Shown: in pieces, positions 49,401 to 60,339 of the stretch
Position numbering within the stretch: position 1 is the stretch's first letter
How the letters are laid out: every line of letters starts with the position of its first letter
NCBI GenBank assembly: GCA_026874595.1
Contig: CM049318.1
Coordinates: 50,990,750 to 51,054,749 of the forward strand
Length of the DNA stretch: 64,000 nt
DNA from: Sipunculus nudus
Lineage: Eukaryota; Annelida; Sipuncula; Golfingiida; Sipunculidae
Direction: 5' to 3'
Position numbers and translations under genes: made by a program
Notes under the pieces: generated by a model
The model's database searches: none
The model's input: the letters and a program-made list of their open reading frames with translations, nothing else
Told to the model about the DNA's origin: nothing

Positions 49401-52400
49401 CATGGCGGCGTCGATTTATCTGCATGGGTGGAGAGTTGACTTATATGCGTAGGTTGGGGCAATAATAGATTTTTTAAAGTTATAAATATATATGAATTAA
49501 TCACTTTGTTAAAATGAGGATAATCATACCAGTTTGATCTTATGTTCACATTAAAATTAATTTGATGGATCAAATTTTAATTTTAAGAATAAATTAATAA
49601 GAAATTGAACATTAATCATCTTCGTATAACAGAAATTTAAATAAAGAATAATATGCGTGCCGCATTGAGAAAATTATGATTATCTTAAATAGATAATAAA
49701 TAAATAACACTTCTCCTAATTTAAAATACAATTTTACTTCGCAAACGAATGTATGTTTGGCGAATGATTGTATTTCTTAATGGTAATTAAAATCTGATAT
49801 TAAAAAATAAACCTTTTAGAATTATTAATGATTTTATTTAATTGGATAAAAAACTAGGTTAAGATTTAGATGATTCTGACGCCTATTCGCTAAGTATAAA
49901 TAAAGGCGATTGATGGACCAATCGGACTTTCGAGTGGAATAAAATCCATAACGAGGATGATGTTGTACCGGAGGAGTACGATGCCCCCTCAACATCTTAC
50001 GCTCCTTTTCAAGTGCTTGTTAGTAAGATGCGTGTATGATTGAGTAATCCTTCATAATCATATTGTAAGCTTTGGAAAAAGAACAGATCTTTAACATTTA
50101 CTGTAGCTTAAATCTTGCATGAAGGTAAAATGGGACATTTATGGCCATCCCGTCTTACTTTGCTTGTCCATGCTTAAAATACATGGCAACCTATGGGATA
50201 ACTGATTTTGCTACTTATTTCTGGGGCTTTGCGAACCTCGATACGGTGATTCACATATTGCCTATCGTGATACAGTTTTAAAATATTAATTTTTTTATAT
50301 TTTGGTTACGTGAAACGGATTTCTTAAATTGAAAACATTTATGATAGACATTAAGACATCTAAATAGTTTGGAATTAATGGCAGGTTGAAATTGATAGCC
50401 TCTACCCAGCACTACTTTTATATAAAGTTGCAACTATGCCGTCCAAATTTACATCCGCTTTGTCTAATATCATAAGATGAAGTCTGTTGAAGTCGCAGTG
50501 CAGTGATTTTAAAATCGGGTAAAGCTCGTGATCATTCGTGACCATTCACGACACAGTATCGCTTTGAGAATGATCACGAATTATGACAACTTTTACCCGA
50601 CCTGCCAAGATACTGTAAAAACATCGCTATGACATGTGACGGCAAAGTTAAAATTTTGAACATTTCAACAATAGCGCAACGAATTGAAAATAGTAAAAGC
50701 GTAAAGTGCCCATTGCTGCTGGCAGAGTTGTCCCTGACATGACCTATATAAATCCTCTATGTCGAATGTGTCACAAACTCTGTGGACGCGGAAGAATCTC
50801 TCTGTATTTTAGAATTTGAAGAGTTGGTCTGGTTCTAATTTGATCATTACAACTCAGATAATAGCGAAACTGCACACTGAAAAAGTTTTCAATTCTTACT
50901 CAAACGAGCATTTAACTGTTTCTACTGTCCACTTTGGACTATTCAAGCAAGAGAGGTCTTGTATCAATGTTCACTAAGGCACAATGACACCAATCATTTT
51001 TTTTTTGCATTGTGTGAAAATTAAGCGGTACAGCAAATCTCATATACACAAGTACATTCAATAAGGCCTCACCAAACACATTATTTGTTAAACGGACCCT
51101 GAATACCAAAACTTTTTTTAAATTATTTTCGAGATATAATGTGGAATTTTTGAGATTGACAAGACTAATAACAAATAAATTACTTCAGTTATTTGTTTCT
51201 TTGAATAGACCAAAGAGCACAAATTCGCAACATATTATGGGATCTGTTTCTCATTTGTACAAAATAATTTGCAGCGAATCCATTGAACAAATAATTTTTG
51301 TGGCCTAAATAACATATGTATGTTGTTTTGTATTTAAGGAACCCTTCAGTCAGCGACTTCTGAATCGGACGATCCGGGATCAGGTGACAGTGATACGGAG
51401 TCAATCACGGTATGTTTTCCTAGTGTGTTAATAATTAAGATGATTCTAACTACTTATAGGCATATGAAAATTGTAAATTTAATTTTACCTCTATAGTTCA
51501 GATTTCATTGGATTCATTATTCAACAAAATTATAATTGCAATTATTTGTTGTTCGATAAGACCTGGTGTAGATACACTTACTTCAATGATGGACATAACA
51601 TGGTCAAGGCTTTTTTATCACTTTGTTTGGGACTTTTTCTTTTCTGTTATCCCTCCATCAAGATCTTCATGGAAAAAATTTATTGGGAAACAGGCAATTT
51701 GAATGATCCCATCAATTGATTTCTAGTCTGCCTGGAAAAATCGTTAAAAATGGCCAAACTTACCAGAGGCATACACATATGCAGCAAACCCGGCCGGCGG
51801 TTGGGGAAGGGATATCATTGGAAACTTCGAGGGGGGGGGTGTCTCTGCCCCCTAATTATAATTTATAATATATTGGAACAAGGGCCTAGGCACAAATAGC
51901 CCCCGCTTTATATTTATCAAGGAATGTGTTGCTTCAGTGATACCAATTTTTTCAGAAACTTAGGGAAGTACAAGATTAAAAAAAAAATAAATAAAAAACT
52001 TGCAGTAAACAAAATGGAAATTAAAAAAGTAGAAAATGCATGATTAGCTTTTCAATTATCAAGATGACCAGTTTTAACTGGGAGCAATGGGGAAGTATTT
52101 TGTAAACTGATCATATTTGAACAAATGGATGCCTGTCAAGCTTGTGGCCAAGAAATATGACTGTAAAATTTTATGCAAAAAATCATCAAACAGAGGTGGC
52201 GAAACCTGAAGGTTCCTGTCATGTGATCATATGCCTAAAATTTGTAAATGGTTGTTAAAGTGCTTCATGAGATAAAGGTAAAAGAGTTTGCACCATATTT
52301 GGAAACATGTGAAATTGGAACATTCGGTGATCAGCAGAATTTGAATTCCTGTGGATGCTTTGGTCTTAATATAATTGTTAATATAATTCTATTCAATATA

Positions 52401-54069
52401 TTGTTCACTAAGCACCAAAACTCATTAAACAAATGTAGCGCCACTTACAGGTTATTCACATGTCATTCATGTGCAAAATTGGGTGAAAAAGCAGCAATTG
52501 TCTCAGAGAAATGTAGGGCGGGATGGACGGACGGAAGGACGGAAGAGAAATCGGAAAATTTCGCATTCAGCAACATTTGAACTCCGTTGGAAATATCAGT
52601 CTGAAAATAATTATGTTTAATATATTATTCTTTGAATATCCCTAACTCCATGCAAGGAATCCTTGCATGTGACTTGAAGGCTAAAGTATTCTTGTGTACT
52701 GAATAATTTGAATAAAAGTGAAAAAGACCAATGTGGAGCACATAAACTCATTTCAGAGAGGTGGCGCCAGGTGCAGGATTCATATCTCAGTCATTTGTTG
52801 AGGAAGTTTGTAAAATTTTGTGTGGAAGGCAGCAAGAGTCCTAAAGATATGTAGTAAAAGAATAGGGCCGGACGGATAGAGGAAAGGACGATAGGGAAAT
52901 CAGAATATTTCGCGATCAGCAAAAATTCAATTCAGGTAGAAATATTATGGAGCCCCTAAAGTGACATACGTGATATTTTTTTCTGGGTAAATATCGCGTT
53001 CCCTCGCGATCTTTTCGCGTTCCCTGGCGATAATTTCGCGTTCCCTCGCGATCTTTTCGCGTTCCCTCGCGATCTTTTCGCGTTCCCTCGCGATAATTTC
53101 GCGTTCCCTCGCGATAATTTCGCGTTCCCTCGCGATCTTTTCGCGTTCCCTCGCGATCTTTTCGCGTTCCCTCGCGATAATATCGCGTTCCCTCGCGATC
53201 TTTTCGCGTTCCCTCGCGATCTTACAAATGATCACTAGGCTGGTTCCCTGCTCCCCTATATCTAGCATGCAACATCTAGCATACAGAAAAGTGGACGCAG
53301 GAACCAGAACAACAGTTATCTGTGTCTCGTTCTGTGTCTTTAACACCACCATGCTCCACCTCTTAGATATACACTCGATGTCAGGTTAACAAAGCGATAC
53401 TTGAATAAGAGAGATTAGACTTTTTGCCATGTTTCTGATATATGTTATCTGTTCCCCATTTATTCATTTATTTTGCAGACTTCTTTTTATATTTTTAGCA
53501 ATTAGATTATCAAATTATTCTTTTCTATCTCTTTTTTTATTAGCAGTCAGACCAAACAACGGATCAACAATGTCAACCTGGAACAGGTCCATATCCCGAT
53601 GCAATTGACAGAAATTAATAATATTTTTCACGTCAGTTATTGGTTCAGACCCATTTTAAGATGGGTCAGGCCAAATTACAAATCAACAATATCAACTTTG
53701 CACATGCCCACCTCCCTCTGTTCATTTACTGATATTGGTATTATTTTATACACATCTGTTATTAATAAAATAAGACAAAAAATACAAAAAATATACACGT
53801 ATTTAAATCTATTAAATCTATTTAAAAAATAATAATAAAAATCATTGTACAAGGTATAAAACCTTTGCAGGTATATACCTTTCCACCCACCAGCTACTTT
53901 CAACGCATAATACCATAAAATATACAAATTATAATACTCGTAGATGATTAACTCATAATTATTTAATCTTTTCTTTTCTTTCTTTTAATTCAAAGCTGTA
54001 GGAATGCATCGGCAGATCATGATCGCATATTGGACTGGTCCTTCTTAAGATCGGAAGATGGCGCGGGAC

Positions 54070-54123
<54 letters not shown>

Positions 54124-55725
54124 AAAACTTAAATGCGCAATTTTAGAACTTTTATTTTAATCATACCCAGTTTGACCCCCCCCCCCCCAAGCCTAAATTC
54201 TGAAATTTCTGGATCCCCAACTGGTTTGTATTTATCATTATGAAATGTTCTGAACTTTTGATGTCCTAAGTTGTGCTATATAATCATAATACAAGACATG
54301 AAAAGTGCGACGCGAAAGAGACCAATTTATGCTTGGACGGACAAGGGGTGATCACTAATGCTCTGATGACCTATGGTCAACTCAGCTAAAAAAATGCATG
54401 TATTGTCAGAGAAGCATGCGGGAGGTCCAATTTGGTTTGGTCAGGTTCACTGAAATGTTTTTAATTTACCAATTAATTCTGTTTTACGTTAACGGCTAGT
54501 AAAATCTGTTACATTATCGTTTGACTTCGCATTACATTATTGGTTAGTGATAAGTTATCGGTCATTTATTTATTACTTTATCAGTTGGTTTTACATTATC
54601 AGTTGTAACAGTCTCATAATTATTTTTGGCTTTAGGCCTCATCTGTTCTTCTTCTTCTGATACTAAACACTAGTATGCAGATATTCCAGTGTTCAGAGGG
54701 TTATTTTACCCTAGATCATTTTTATACCAACCTTGTCTCATTAATGTATTTTTTGTAAATGTGATTCTCCATTAAGAAACAGAAATATTTAACTTATTTG
54801 CCGACCCCACATCAGTGAATACAAAACCACAAGCGTGCCCTGGGAGGACCAACACATTCTACATTTGCCAGTCGATAAACAAATGAAGCATAGAACCGAC
54901 CTTTAGAGAATGAGAATAAAAACTGCTTATTTTGATATCTGGGCCCTGGTTCTTGACTTTTATTTAGTACGAGCCAGATGGACATTTTACTGGATTGTTA
55001 TGCCTCCTTTCCAGTTTGACATTTGCAAACTTTACTTTTGGCATTTACAATTACTCTTTTTGTTGGAGGTAACCGCCACCATTTTCTTTATTTTAATATT
55101 AACATCTGCAGAATTCCATTCCGCTTTCGGATTATGTGACACGGCATTATCGCACGCTTCTTCTGATTTTTTTTTCCTGGCGGTAACCAGGCCCGGTGAC
55201 CACTGCACTTGCGAGCCCTGGGTGCGTAATCTATCCCATTGCTGGGTCGAACCCCCGAAGCAGGGCCGGCCAGCACGATTTTCCCATTAAGTCTTTTTTA
55301 GTCTCTCTTACACCATCTTCAGATATATATTACTCATTAACATTTTGTTTCATAGAAATATTTCATGCGAATTTTTAATAGAGAATCATTTGTTAACTTT
55401 TCCGCAATTTTAACTGAAGAAATCTTAGAAGGAAAGATGATAAATATATGATAAAAATGCCTGGAAATGTATGTATGTACTAAGATGACATTATTGTTAT
55501 ATATATTGTTATTTGTGATATATCGTGTTCTGTAATAAATATATAAGACCCACAACGAAGGCGTCATTTCTATATAGCAAATCTAATAATTTTAAGATAT
55601 TCCGATTATTTTTAGTATGTCTTAGGTTGTTTCCAGATAAATTAGATCATCTTAAACACCGGTTTGCACATATCTCCGGGTGGCCGAGGATCCATAATAA
55701 TAAACAGCAGATATGTGGAGCATGA

Positions 55726-55780
<55 letters not shown>

Positions 55781-55933
55781 TTGACAGTGGAAGTATCAAT
55801 TTTCCAAGATGAACTGTGTCCAGTATTTTTAGTATTTAATAGAATCTGGCCTAATATTAATTTCATGTCAGGTAAAAGAAAAAGATATAAAATATTAATG
55901 AAACCATTTATGCCATATATATGATATATATTA

Positions 55934-55977
<44 letters not shown>

Positions 55978-58152
55978 TATCAGACCATTTGAGAGGTACT
56001 TATAATTATTAACAATCTTTACCCAACATTGTTGATACACACTTTAATTACTACATTACAACACGACCTGACATCGAGCGAATATCTTATTGGAGCGTAA
56101 TGGTGTTAAAGACAAAAGGAACGAGGTAAAGTAAACTGTTGTACTGGTTCCCGCGTCCATTTATTTGAATGTATACCAGATATAGAGCAGCAGGGAACCA
56201 GCCTAGCCGAACAGATCGCGAGAGAACGCGAAAAGATCGCGAGGGAACGCGAAAAGATCGCGAGGGAACGCGATATTATCGCGAGGGAACGCGAAAAGAT
56301 CGCGAGGGAACGCGAAAAGATCGCGAGGGAACGCGAAAAGATCGCGAGGGAACGCGAAAAGATCGCGAGGGAACGCGATATTATCGCGAGGGAACGCGAA
56401 AAGATCGCGAGGGAACGCGATAATAACCAAGAAAAAAAAATAACACGTATGTCACTTTAGGGGCTCCATAAAATATCATCATGAAATTACTCTGTTTACT
56501 TTAGTGTTCATTGAATTACCCTACCTCCTAGGAATCCTTGCATTTAATCTGAAGGCTGTTTTACTATTCTTATTTATTGTCTGTCCTGAAGGAAAGAGAA
56601 AACACCGTTTTAGAGTGCAGAAAGAGAGGTGGCGTAAAACATATGTGGCGCCACCTGCAGGTTATAATCACATGTAAGTCATGTGCTGAGTAAAACTGTA
56701 CATTTTGGTTATTTAGTATTAGAGATGAAGGCTTAAAGATATGGGGCGGGACGGAAGAACAGACTCCGGGCTCGCGGACCGTTTACGTAGGTCTCCCTCC
56801 TACAGCAGGGGACTAAAACATAATAATTTCTAATACTCTCCGGAATTCTGTCAGTATTAATTCATGTACAAGCCTTTAACAACGTACTTGTTAACTTTAC
56901 ACATCCGCCCAAACCCCCCTTCATATATACTTTATGGGCTCGGGCTTATCTACTTTTGAACACAATTGAATATTTTTGGATTAGAAAGGTCGAAAAGTCA
57001 ATTGGCAGTGAAGCAAGGAAAGTAAGGTTAAATATTCATATGATAAGCTAGAACGGCGAGCAGGGGTTCTATAGAACTTCTATTATCACTCATCCGATAA
57101 AAAAGTTATATCATGTACCTGTTTCCAACAAACATTGGACTGGGGCACTTTGGGTAATACCAGATTAAGAATCAAGTAATCGTTACCATATATTACGGTA
57201 ACATAATTATGGCAAGGGTAATCGGTAACTAGCCGTAAGGTATGGAATATTGACATTTCCAGCATATATGTCTGTTAAGCGTGTTTCTACTTGTTCGCAT
57301 TTATCCGTTCTTTTCCTGTCACTGGACATAATGTTTCATAACAAAAAGGCTGTTTTCAAACTTTTTGCTTGTAACCGTGATTTCCTGTGGATTTTCCTGA
57401 GCAATACTTGGATTAGTTCCGTTAAAGCTATGACGTTTGTTCTGCCGCACATCGGGTGAACCTGTGTTACTGAAACAAGATACAGAGTAAAACACAGGAA
57501 CTTTCGATTATAATTTCCTGTAAGAGTTATTTTTGTAGGCTTCGACTACATTTATAGTTTACATAAGTGTTCTATGGCCCAGTCATCTCGTAGATTGCAT
57601 AGTACTAATTGAACCTAACCTGAGGAAGTATTTTTATATTTTAAAAATAATTAAGCAGAGCTGATGCATAGCTCTTTCGTTAATATTTTTGGGCGTTTTT
57701 GGTTTGCTTTTTGGGCGTCAATTTCTGCCAAATCTCCAATACCCCCCCCCCCCCCATTCGAGAAACAGCATCTGGGGGAAGGGTAAAGGTGTGTGCCCTT
57801 TTTTCGTCCGTCATGATATTTCTTGTGTGTCATGAGAAATTGATTCATAATTTCAAGCAAAATGTCCAGTTTTTCATTATTCTTGCAGGCTAGCTGTGCA
57901 GCGGGTGAGAAAACCATCTGTATGAAATGTAAAAAGCTTACTGCGGACAGCGCGTTTTGTGCCGGAAACCATGATGGCTCCGGAAACGCAACTCTGTCTG
58001 GAAAAGAATGCAGTTCAGATGAGGTACAGAACACGGCATTCACATGTGACACCGCGACCAAGATCGCCACGTGCGACCACACCAAGATGACGGGCGGTTG
58101 TGATTGTTGTGATTACAAGATCAGAGGGTTATATTGCTATGCTAAACCATAA
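40384..58152 (+). CDS. Secreted serine protease homolog (pseudo-protease) with Cys-rich C-terminal domain, six exons
   Basis: The joined exons give 402 residues. Residues 1-19 form a signal peptide ending VKA. The chymotrypsin-fold domain starts at ILGG (20-23) and runs to about 285. Landmarks are CSGTLIANNVVLTTKQC (46-62), a candidate Asp in ADVDAW (D139), LIGWG (179-183) and YYGDAGGA (238-245). The catalytic His position is Gln61 and the Ser position is Ala242, so proteolysis is not expected. The specificity residue before the active site is Gly and the cysteine there is Tyr. Residues 292-315 are an acidic linker, and 316-402 hold 11 cysteines. It is probably secreted and acts by binding, as known for serine protease homologs of invertebrate immunity or matrix; that role is inference. 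Intron phases are 1, 2, 2, 1, 0. Two decayed paralogs lie upstream. Confidence 0.85.
42725..44868 (+). repeat. 341-bp satellite array inserted in intron 1
   Basis: Copy A is continuous near 6845 where copy B carries this block. Anchors 'ccagtctgcag(a/g)aact' recur at about 42,925, 43,498, 43,837, 44,178 and 44,519, giving a period near 341 bp and one shortened unit. Each unit has a poly-G tract, 'ggatatgggtaacagagac' and 'gatttgtgccctgtt'. The right end is a short GGACGGACAGAC array followed by gggtgatcgctatagctcagatg. A related end occurs at 54,334-54,392. Confidence 0.82.
45300..45665 (+). repeat. Dispersed repeat family R with G/C foldback, before exon 2 (B)
   Basis: Same module as 7260-7575 but retaining 'gaccactccccccttgccaaaagtattggggggaggg', a C-tract/G-tract inverted repeat (about 45,597-45,629). 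It ends about 70 bp before exon 2. Confidence 0.6.
45736..45877 (+). CDS. Exon 2: N-terminal half of the protease-like domain
   Basis: 142 bp, acceptor ttcttcaag and donor gtaagt. It encodes YNCATNEWNY through SGTLIANNVVL to TTKQC. By alignment with trypsin-type enzymes (SGxLI...VLTAAHC), the His position is Gln61, preceded by Lys. Cys46 and Cys62 match the conserved Cys42-Cys58 pair. Phase 1 start, phase 2 end. Confidence 0.88.
46933..47088 (+). CDS. Exon 3: middle of the protease-like domain
   Basis: 156 bp from acceptor tttatccag to donor gtacta. It encodes NTKDTVYTFASWNDHKC and a hydrophobic strand SVILKIVLCIHIGFW. The chosen ends are the only ones I found that keep the frame between exons 2 and 4. 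The donor is not a strong consensus, so the 3' end is the least certain boundary of the model. Copy A conserves both ends. Confidence 0.72.
48360..48868 (+). CDS. Exon 4: C-terminal half of the protease-like domain
   Basis: 509 bp between ttattacag and gtgagt. It encodes a candidate Asp motif (ADVDAW), LIGWG, cysteines at 197, 209, 216 and 226, then YYGDAGGAIV, where active proteases have GDSGGP. KLKGIISHTSCGS matches the strand and Cys220 region of the family. The helical end is MKINKMLDGLI. It is longer than the 420-bp copy A version, which has lost an internal segment. Confidence 0.9.
49227..49242 (+). repeat. Poly-G tract in intron 4
   Basis: A run of 16 G. The equivalent runs in the tandem units of copy A are 16 and 20 G, the only visible difference between those units. 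Homopolymer lengths may reflect sequencing error. Confidence 0.7.
51339..51409 (+). CDS. Exon 5: acidic Ser/Asp linker
   Basis: 71 bp between atttaag and gtatgt. It encodes TLQSATSESDD and PGSGDSDTESIT. Low-complexity and acidic, it is likely an unstructured spacer and a possible O-glycosylation site. Phase 1 start and phase 0 end agree with exons 4 and 6. Confidence 0.75.
52140..52945 (+). repeat. Intron 5 tandem repeat family S, copy B left part
   Basis: Units of about 320-340 bp with ggatggacggacggaaggacg (52,520-52,540) and the ccttgcatgtgacttgaagg landmark. The array is interrupted by the transposon at 52,946 and resumes at 56,477. Confidence 0.7.
52946..53385 (+). repeat. Left terminal inverted repeat
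   Basis: Runs from TATGGAGCCCC to the last base shared with the right repeat (cgatgtcagg). It includes eleven 21-bp units (52,993-53,224) and, inside them, 'aggctggttccctgct' and 'cgcaggaaccag', which also occur in the right repeat. Confidence 0.85.
52993..53224 (-). repeat. 21-bp CpG-rich minisatellite, left
   Basis: Eleven units of gcgttccctcgcgatcttttc or a variant with gataat in place of gatctt. Each unit has about four CpG, in contrast to the CpG-poor surroundings. On the minus strand it reads as heptads of REREKIA and REREIIA within a 135-codon open frame (52945-53352). Confidence 0.95.
54072..54118. repeat. (TA)n microsatellite inside the transposon
   Basis: A TA run of about 46 bp in the transposon interior. 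Confidence 0.95.
55729..55778. repeat. (TA)n microsatellite
   Basis: A TA run of about 50 bp in the transposon interior. Confidence 0.95.
55933..55977. repeat. Compound (TA)n(TG)n microsatellite
   Basis: A TA run followed directly by about ten TG units. Confidence 0.93.
56067..56470 (-). repeat. Right terminal inverted repeat
   Basis: Reverse complement of the left repeat, with indels. It shares the cctgacatcgag inner edge, the gcagggaaccagcct segment, ten minisatellite units and the outer GGGGCTCCATA end. Confidence 0.85.
56213..56423 (+). repeat. 21-bp CpG-rich minisatellite, right
   Basis: Ten units of gcgagggaacgcgaaaagatc, with variants carrying gatatt. This is the reverse complement of the left array. 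Unit number and the order of variants differ between the two ends. Confidence 0.95.
56476..56770 (+). repeat. Intron 5 tandem repeat family S, copy B right part
   Basis: Continuation of the array interrupted by the transposon, with cctaggaatccttgcat, tagagtgcagaaagagaggtgg and a closing gggcgggacgg step. Confidence 0.65.
57889..58152 (+). CDS. Exon 6: Cys-rich C-terminal domain and stop
   Basis: Acceptor attcttgcag, 87 codons and TAA at 58150-58152. It encodes ASCAAGEKTICMKCKKL, then FCAGNHDGSGNATLSGKEC, then GGCDCCDYKIRGLYCYAKP. The 11 cysteines include a CDCC cluster. NAT in SGNATLS is a possible N-glycosylation site. I do not recognise the fold. Homologous but broken versions lie at 18115 and 31061, so it is always the last exon of this gene family. 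Confidence 0.9.
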   Translation, partial: ASCAAGEKTICMKCKKLTADSAFCAGNHDGSGNATLSGKECSSDEVQNTAFTCDTATKIATCDHTKMTGGCDCCDYKIRGLYCYAKP

Positions 58153-58302
58153 CCCAAATACATGAAAAAAGAAACAATACCGGCCATTCAAAGATTGCGG
58201 CATCCACAATTTGAAATGGAAAAATAATAATCAACAGTTAGAATTGATAAACTATCAAATTAAAATACTGTTGAAACAGACATTACGATACCATAAAGAT
58301 GA

Positions 58303-58928
58303 AATAAAAACAACTTTTACAAAGTTGAGGATGCTGATTAATTTGAATCTGGCATTTTTCTTGAGGTTCTTCAATATTTTCCCATATAACTTCGGAGTTT
58401 TTAGTTATATCATTGATAGAAATCCATTATATATATGCCTGCTGGTGATGGAAATGACTTTTAATTCAATTTTAATTTAATGTTTGTTGTTTCACTATCG
58501 GTAGCACAAGGGGTTTACTCCATACATTTATGAAATGGTCATTTTTTTACGCTTAAATGGAGGAAGGCAAATCAATTATTTGGGATATGGGGTCTTAAAA
58601 TGTGGGGACCTTCATTAGGCACAGACTTATTAGACATGTTTTCTGTACAAATATACATGTTCAAATATAGATGAAATGCGGTTCTTAATGATTCAGTTTG
58701 AAAGGAATATTCGAGAGACATTCATGGTGTGACTGCATGGTCAGTCATTCTTGTTTCCCGTGGTAGATTAAACGACAATATTAAAGAAGTGAACGTAGGA
58801 AAGTATTCATTTGCATTTTTGAATAAATTGTCAACCTATTAGGTTCTCGTTTACAGCGAAATTATGCAAGAAAGTCAATTTTGAATGCATTCTTGTTTGT
58901 ACATGTTGTACCTTATTGTTGGAATAAA
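58303..58928 (+). terminator. Candidate polyadenylation signals
   Basis: AATAAA occurs at 58303-58308 (about 150 bases after the stop) and at 58923-58928. Both are conserved in copy A. Which is used cannot be told from sequence. Confidence 0.4.
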
Positions 58929-59044
58929 CGGTCATCTTCAGCACAACAGGTGTCCGTTTTTATTATAAACCCAATTTGTTACAAGCGGACATTACTTATT
59001 GGTTGTCAGGATGTAAGCCATCCTAACCATAATATTCCAGATTT

Positions 59045-59370
59045 TTTAAGGGCCCTAATCACCTATCTTACCTTTATAAACTTAAGGTTTTTCCTTCAAG
59101 TTTTTAGATAAAAAATAGGCCAGAAAACGTAGATATCACGATACACAGCCTGTTGTTTTGTTAACTTGAACGTGTTTTTATATGTGGGTTCTGCCAAAAT
59201 GAAACATATTCAACAAAGGCATCTCGCGGCAAGTCAGATAAGCCAGAGCTTTGCAAACGGCGTATTGGAACAAGTGACCTTGGCAAACTACAGCAATAGA
59301 CACCTTTGGTGGCCGTCGAAACATGTAAAAAATTAGTACCAGACCTAATAAACACAAAATATAGCAACTA
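59045..59370 (+). repeat. Dispersed repeat family X behind the intact gene
   Basis: Starts ggccctaatcacctatctta and matches 20,010-20,340 closely, as part of the large duplication. The minisatellite that precedes it in copy A is missing here. Confidence 0.6.
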
Positions 59371-59939
59371 ACGGAGAGGGACAACCTTAGGCAAAACATA
59401 TCCGGTCCCCTTGAGTGACCTCAAACCATGTAGGGCAATTTCACTGTAAGTTAAGTACCACGGCAATAGATAGTAAGAGTGGCAAGTGAACTCTGCGAAG
59501 AATGATGATCAAGACCTCATACATATATTGGCCTCTATAAGAACATTATCCCGCACATTATTTTACGTAACACAAGTGCCGTCAGTTTACCTTTCAGGGT
59601 GGAAAGTGTGTGTGTGTGGGGGGGGAGGTATGGCCCGCGCGCTCACACACACATATAGAACACAGAACCCTGCTCAGTGTACATACTAGCCGTCTTTAGA
59701 CATGGGGCATGTAGGCAACCCCCTGTATTTATCCTTTGTTGGTTGTTGTATATAACAATAATATAATGCTACATTGAACTTCCTGTTTAAGAGGCTGGAG
59801 GTTGACCAGCTTGCTAGCCAGGTAGCTAGCTACAAAGGCAGCAAGGATGAATGCTTTGTAATTACCCCTGCCTAAGATGGCTAACCGCCCTGACAGGGGT
59901 GACAGCTTTGTAAAAGCAATTGACCCAAGCCTAGTGTCC

Positions 59940-60095
59940 ATTTCAAGTACCAGTATCAAATTTGTACCAGGTACAGGTAGTTTAGTTCCAGGTAAAAGTA
60001 CAAGGTACTTCCTACTCATGACAGCCAGGTACAGGTACAGGTACAGGTACTCTGAATTGTGTACAAAGGAAAGGTACAGGTACAAGTACCTGGCC
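59940..60095 (+). repeat. (GTACAG)n hexamer-like repeat
   Basis: Repeated ggtaca and ggtacaggtacagg steps, densest at 60,029-60,050 and 60,070-60,085, flanked by degenerate versions. The translated tyrosine-arginine alternation is a by-product. Confidence 0.8.
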
Positions 60096-60339
60096 TAATA
60101 CTGACAGAAACATTCATGTTTATATTTTGTGTAACAAACTACCATAATATATGATACTCCGTCATTATGCGGTTTGAAAATTAATGCATACACAGCGGAT
60201 GACATGAATATTTTGAATTTTGGACTAAATACATTTTACAAGCGTGAATATATGAGGATTGCAGTTAATTGTATTGAACAAAAATGATACTTGATAGTTT
60301 CTTTTTGTTTCAGTAAATGGTATTCTTATAAATATTCAT

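Larger units (their letters stand above)
53386..56066. other. Interior of the TIR transposon
   Basis: 2.7 kb without a convincing gene. It holds three (TA)n or (TA)n(TG)n tracts, a fragment related to the right end of the intron 1 satellite (54,334-54,392), and an open frame of 126 codons at 54,910-55,290 with no recognisable domain. Confidence 0.6.
52940..56476. mobile_element. TIR DNA transposon with minisatellite-bearing inverted repeats
   Basis: The element spans 52946-56470 (3,525 bp). Its ends are inverted: TATGGAGCCCCTAAAGTGAC at the left, and the reverse complement with the same outer bases at the right. AAATAT occurs immediately outside both ends (52940-52945 and 56471-56476) and once at the empty site in copy A (12900-12905 and again in the second tandem unit), so this is a 6-bp target duplication. 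Inverted repeats extend about 440 bp (left) and 404 bp (right). The 2.7-kb interior has no recognisable transposase, so it is probably non-autonomous. The superfamily is not assigned. Confidence 0.87.
51410..57888 (+). other. Intron 5 of the intact gene
   Basis: A 6.5-kb intron made largely of family S repeats (52,140-52,945 and 56,476-56,770) split by a 3.5-kb TIR transposon (52,946-56,470). No additional exon is supported. The part from 56,770 to 57,888 matches intron 5 of copies A and C. Confidence 0.75.

Noticed and set aside
52945-53352. 135-codon minus-strand frame with REREKIA heptads as a coiled-coil protein gene
   Set aside because: The frame is produced by a 21-bp minisatellite within the transposon's inverted repeat; the right-hand array gives comparable open frames in both directions.
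53537-53580. Possible extra exon (tattagcag followed by codons for SDQTTDQQCQPGT)
   Set aside because: It lies inside the TIR transposon, has no counterpart in copies A or C, and its apparent end phase does not fit exon 6, which joins exon 5 directly in phase 0.
55150-55290. Possible minus-strand SINE (ggttcgaccc B-box-like sequence)
   Set aside because: No A box at the required distance and no tRNA-like stems could be formed.
54910-55290. 126-codon frame as a candidate transposase fragment
   Set aside because: The translation is hydrophobic and shows no DDE/D or zinc-finger pattern.
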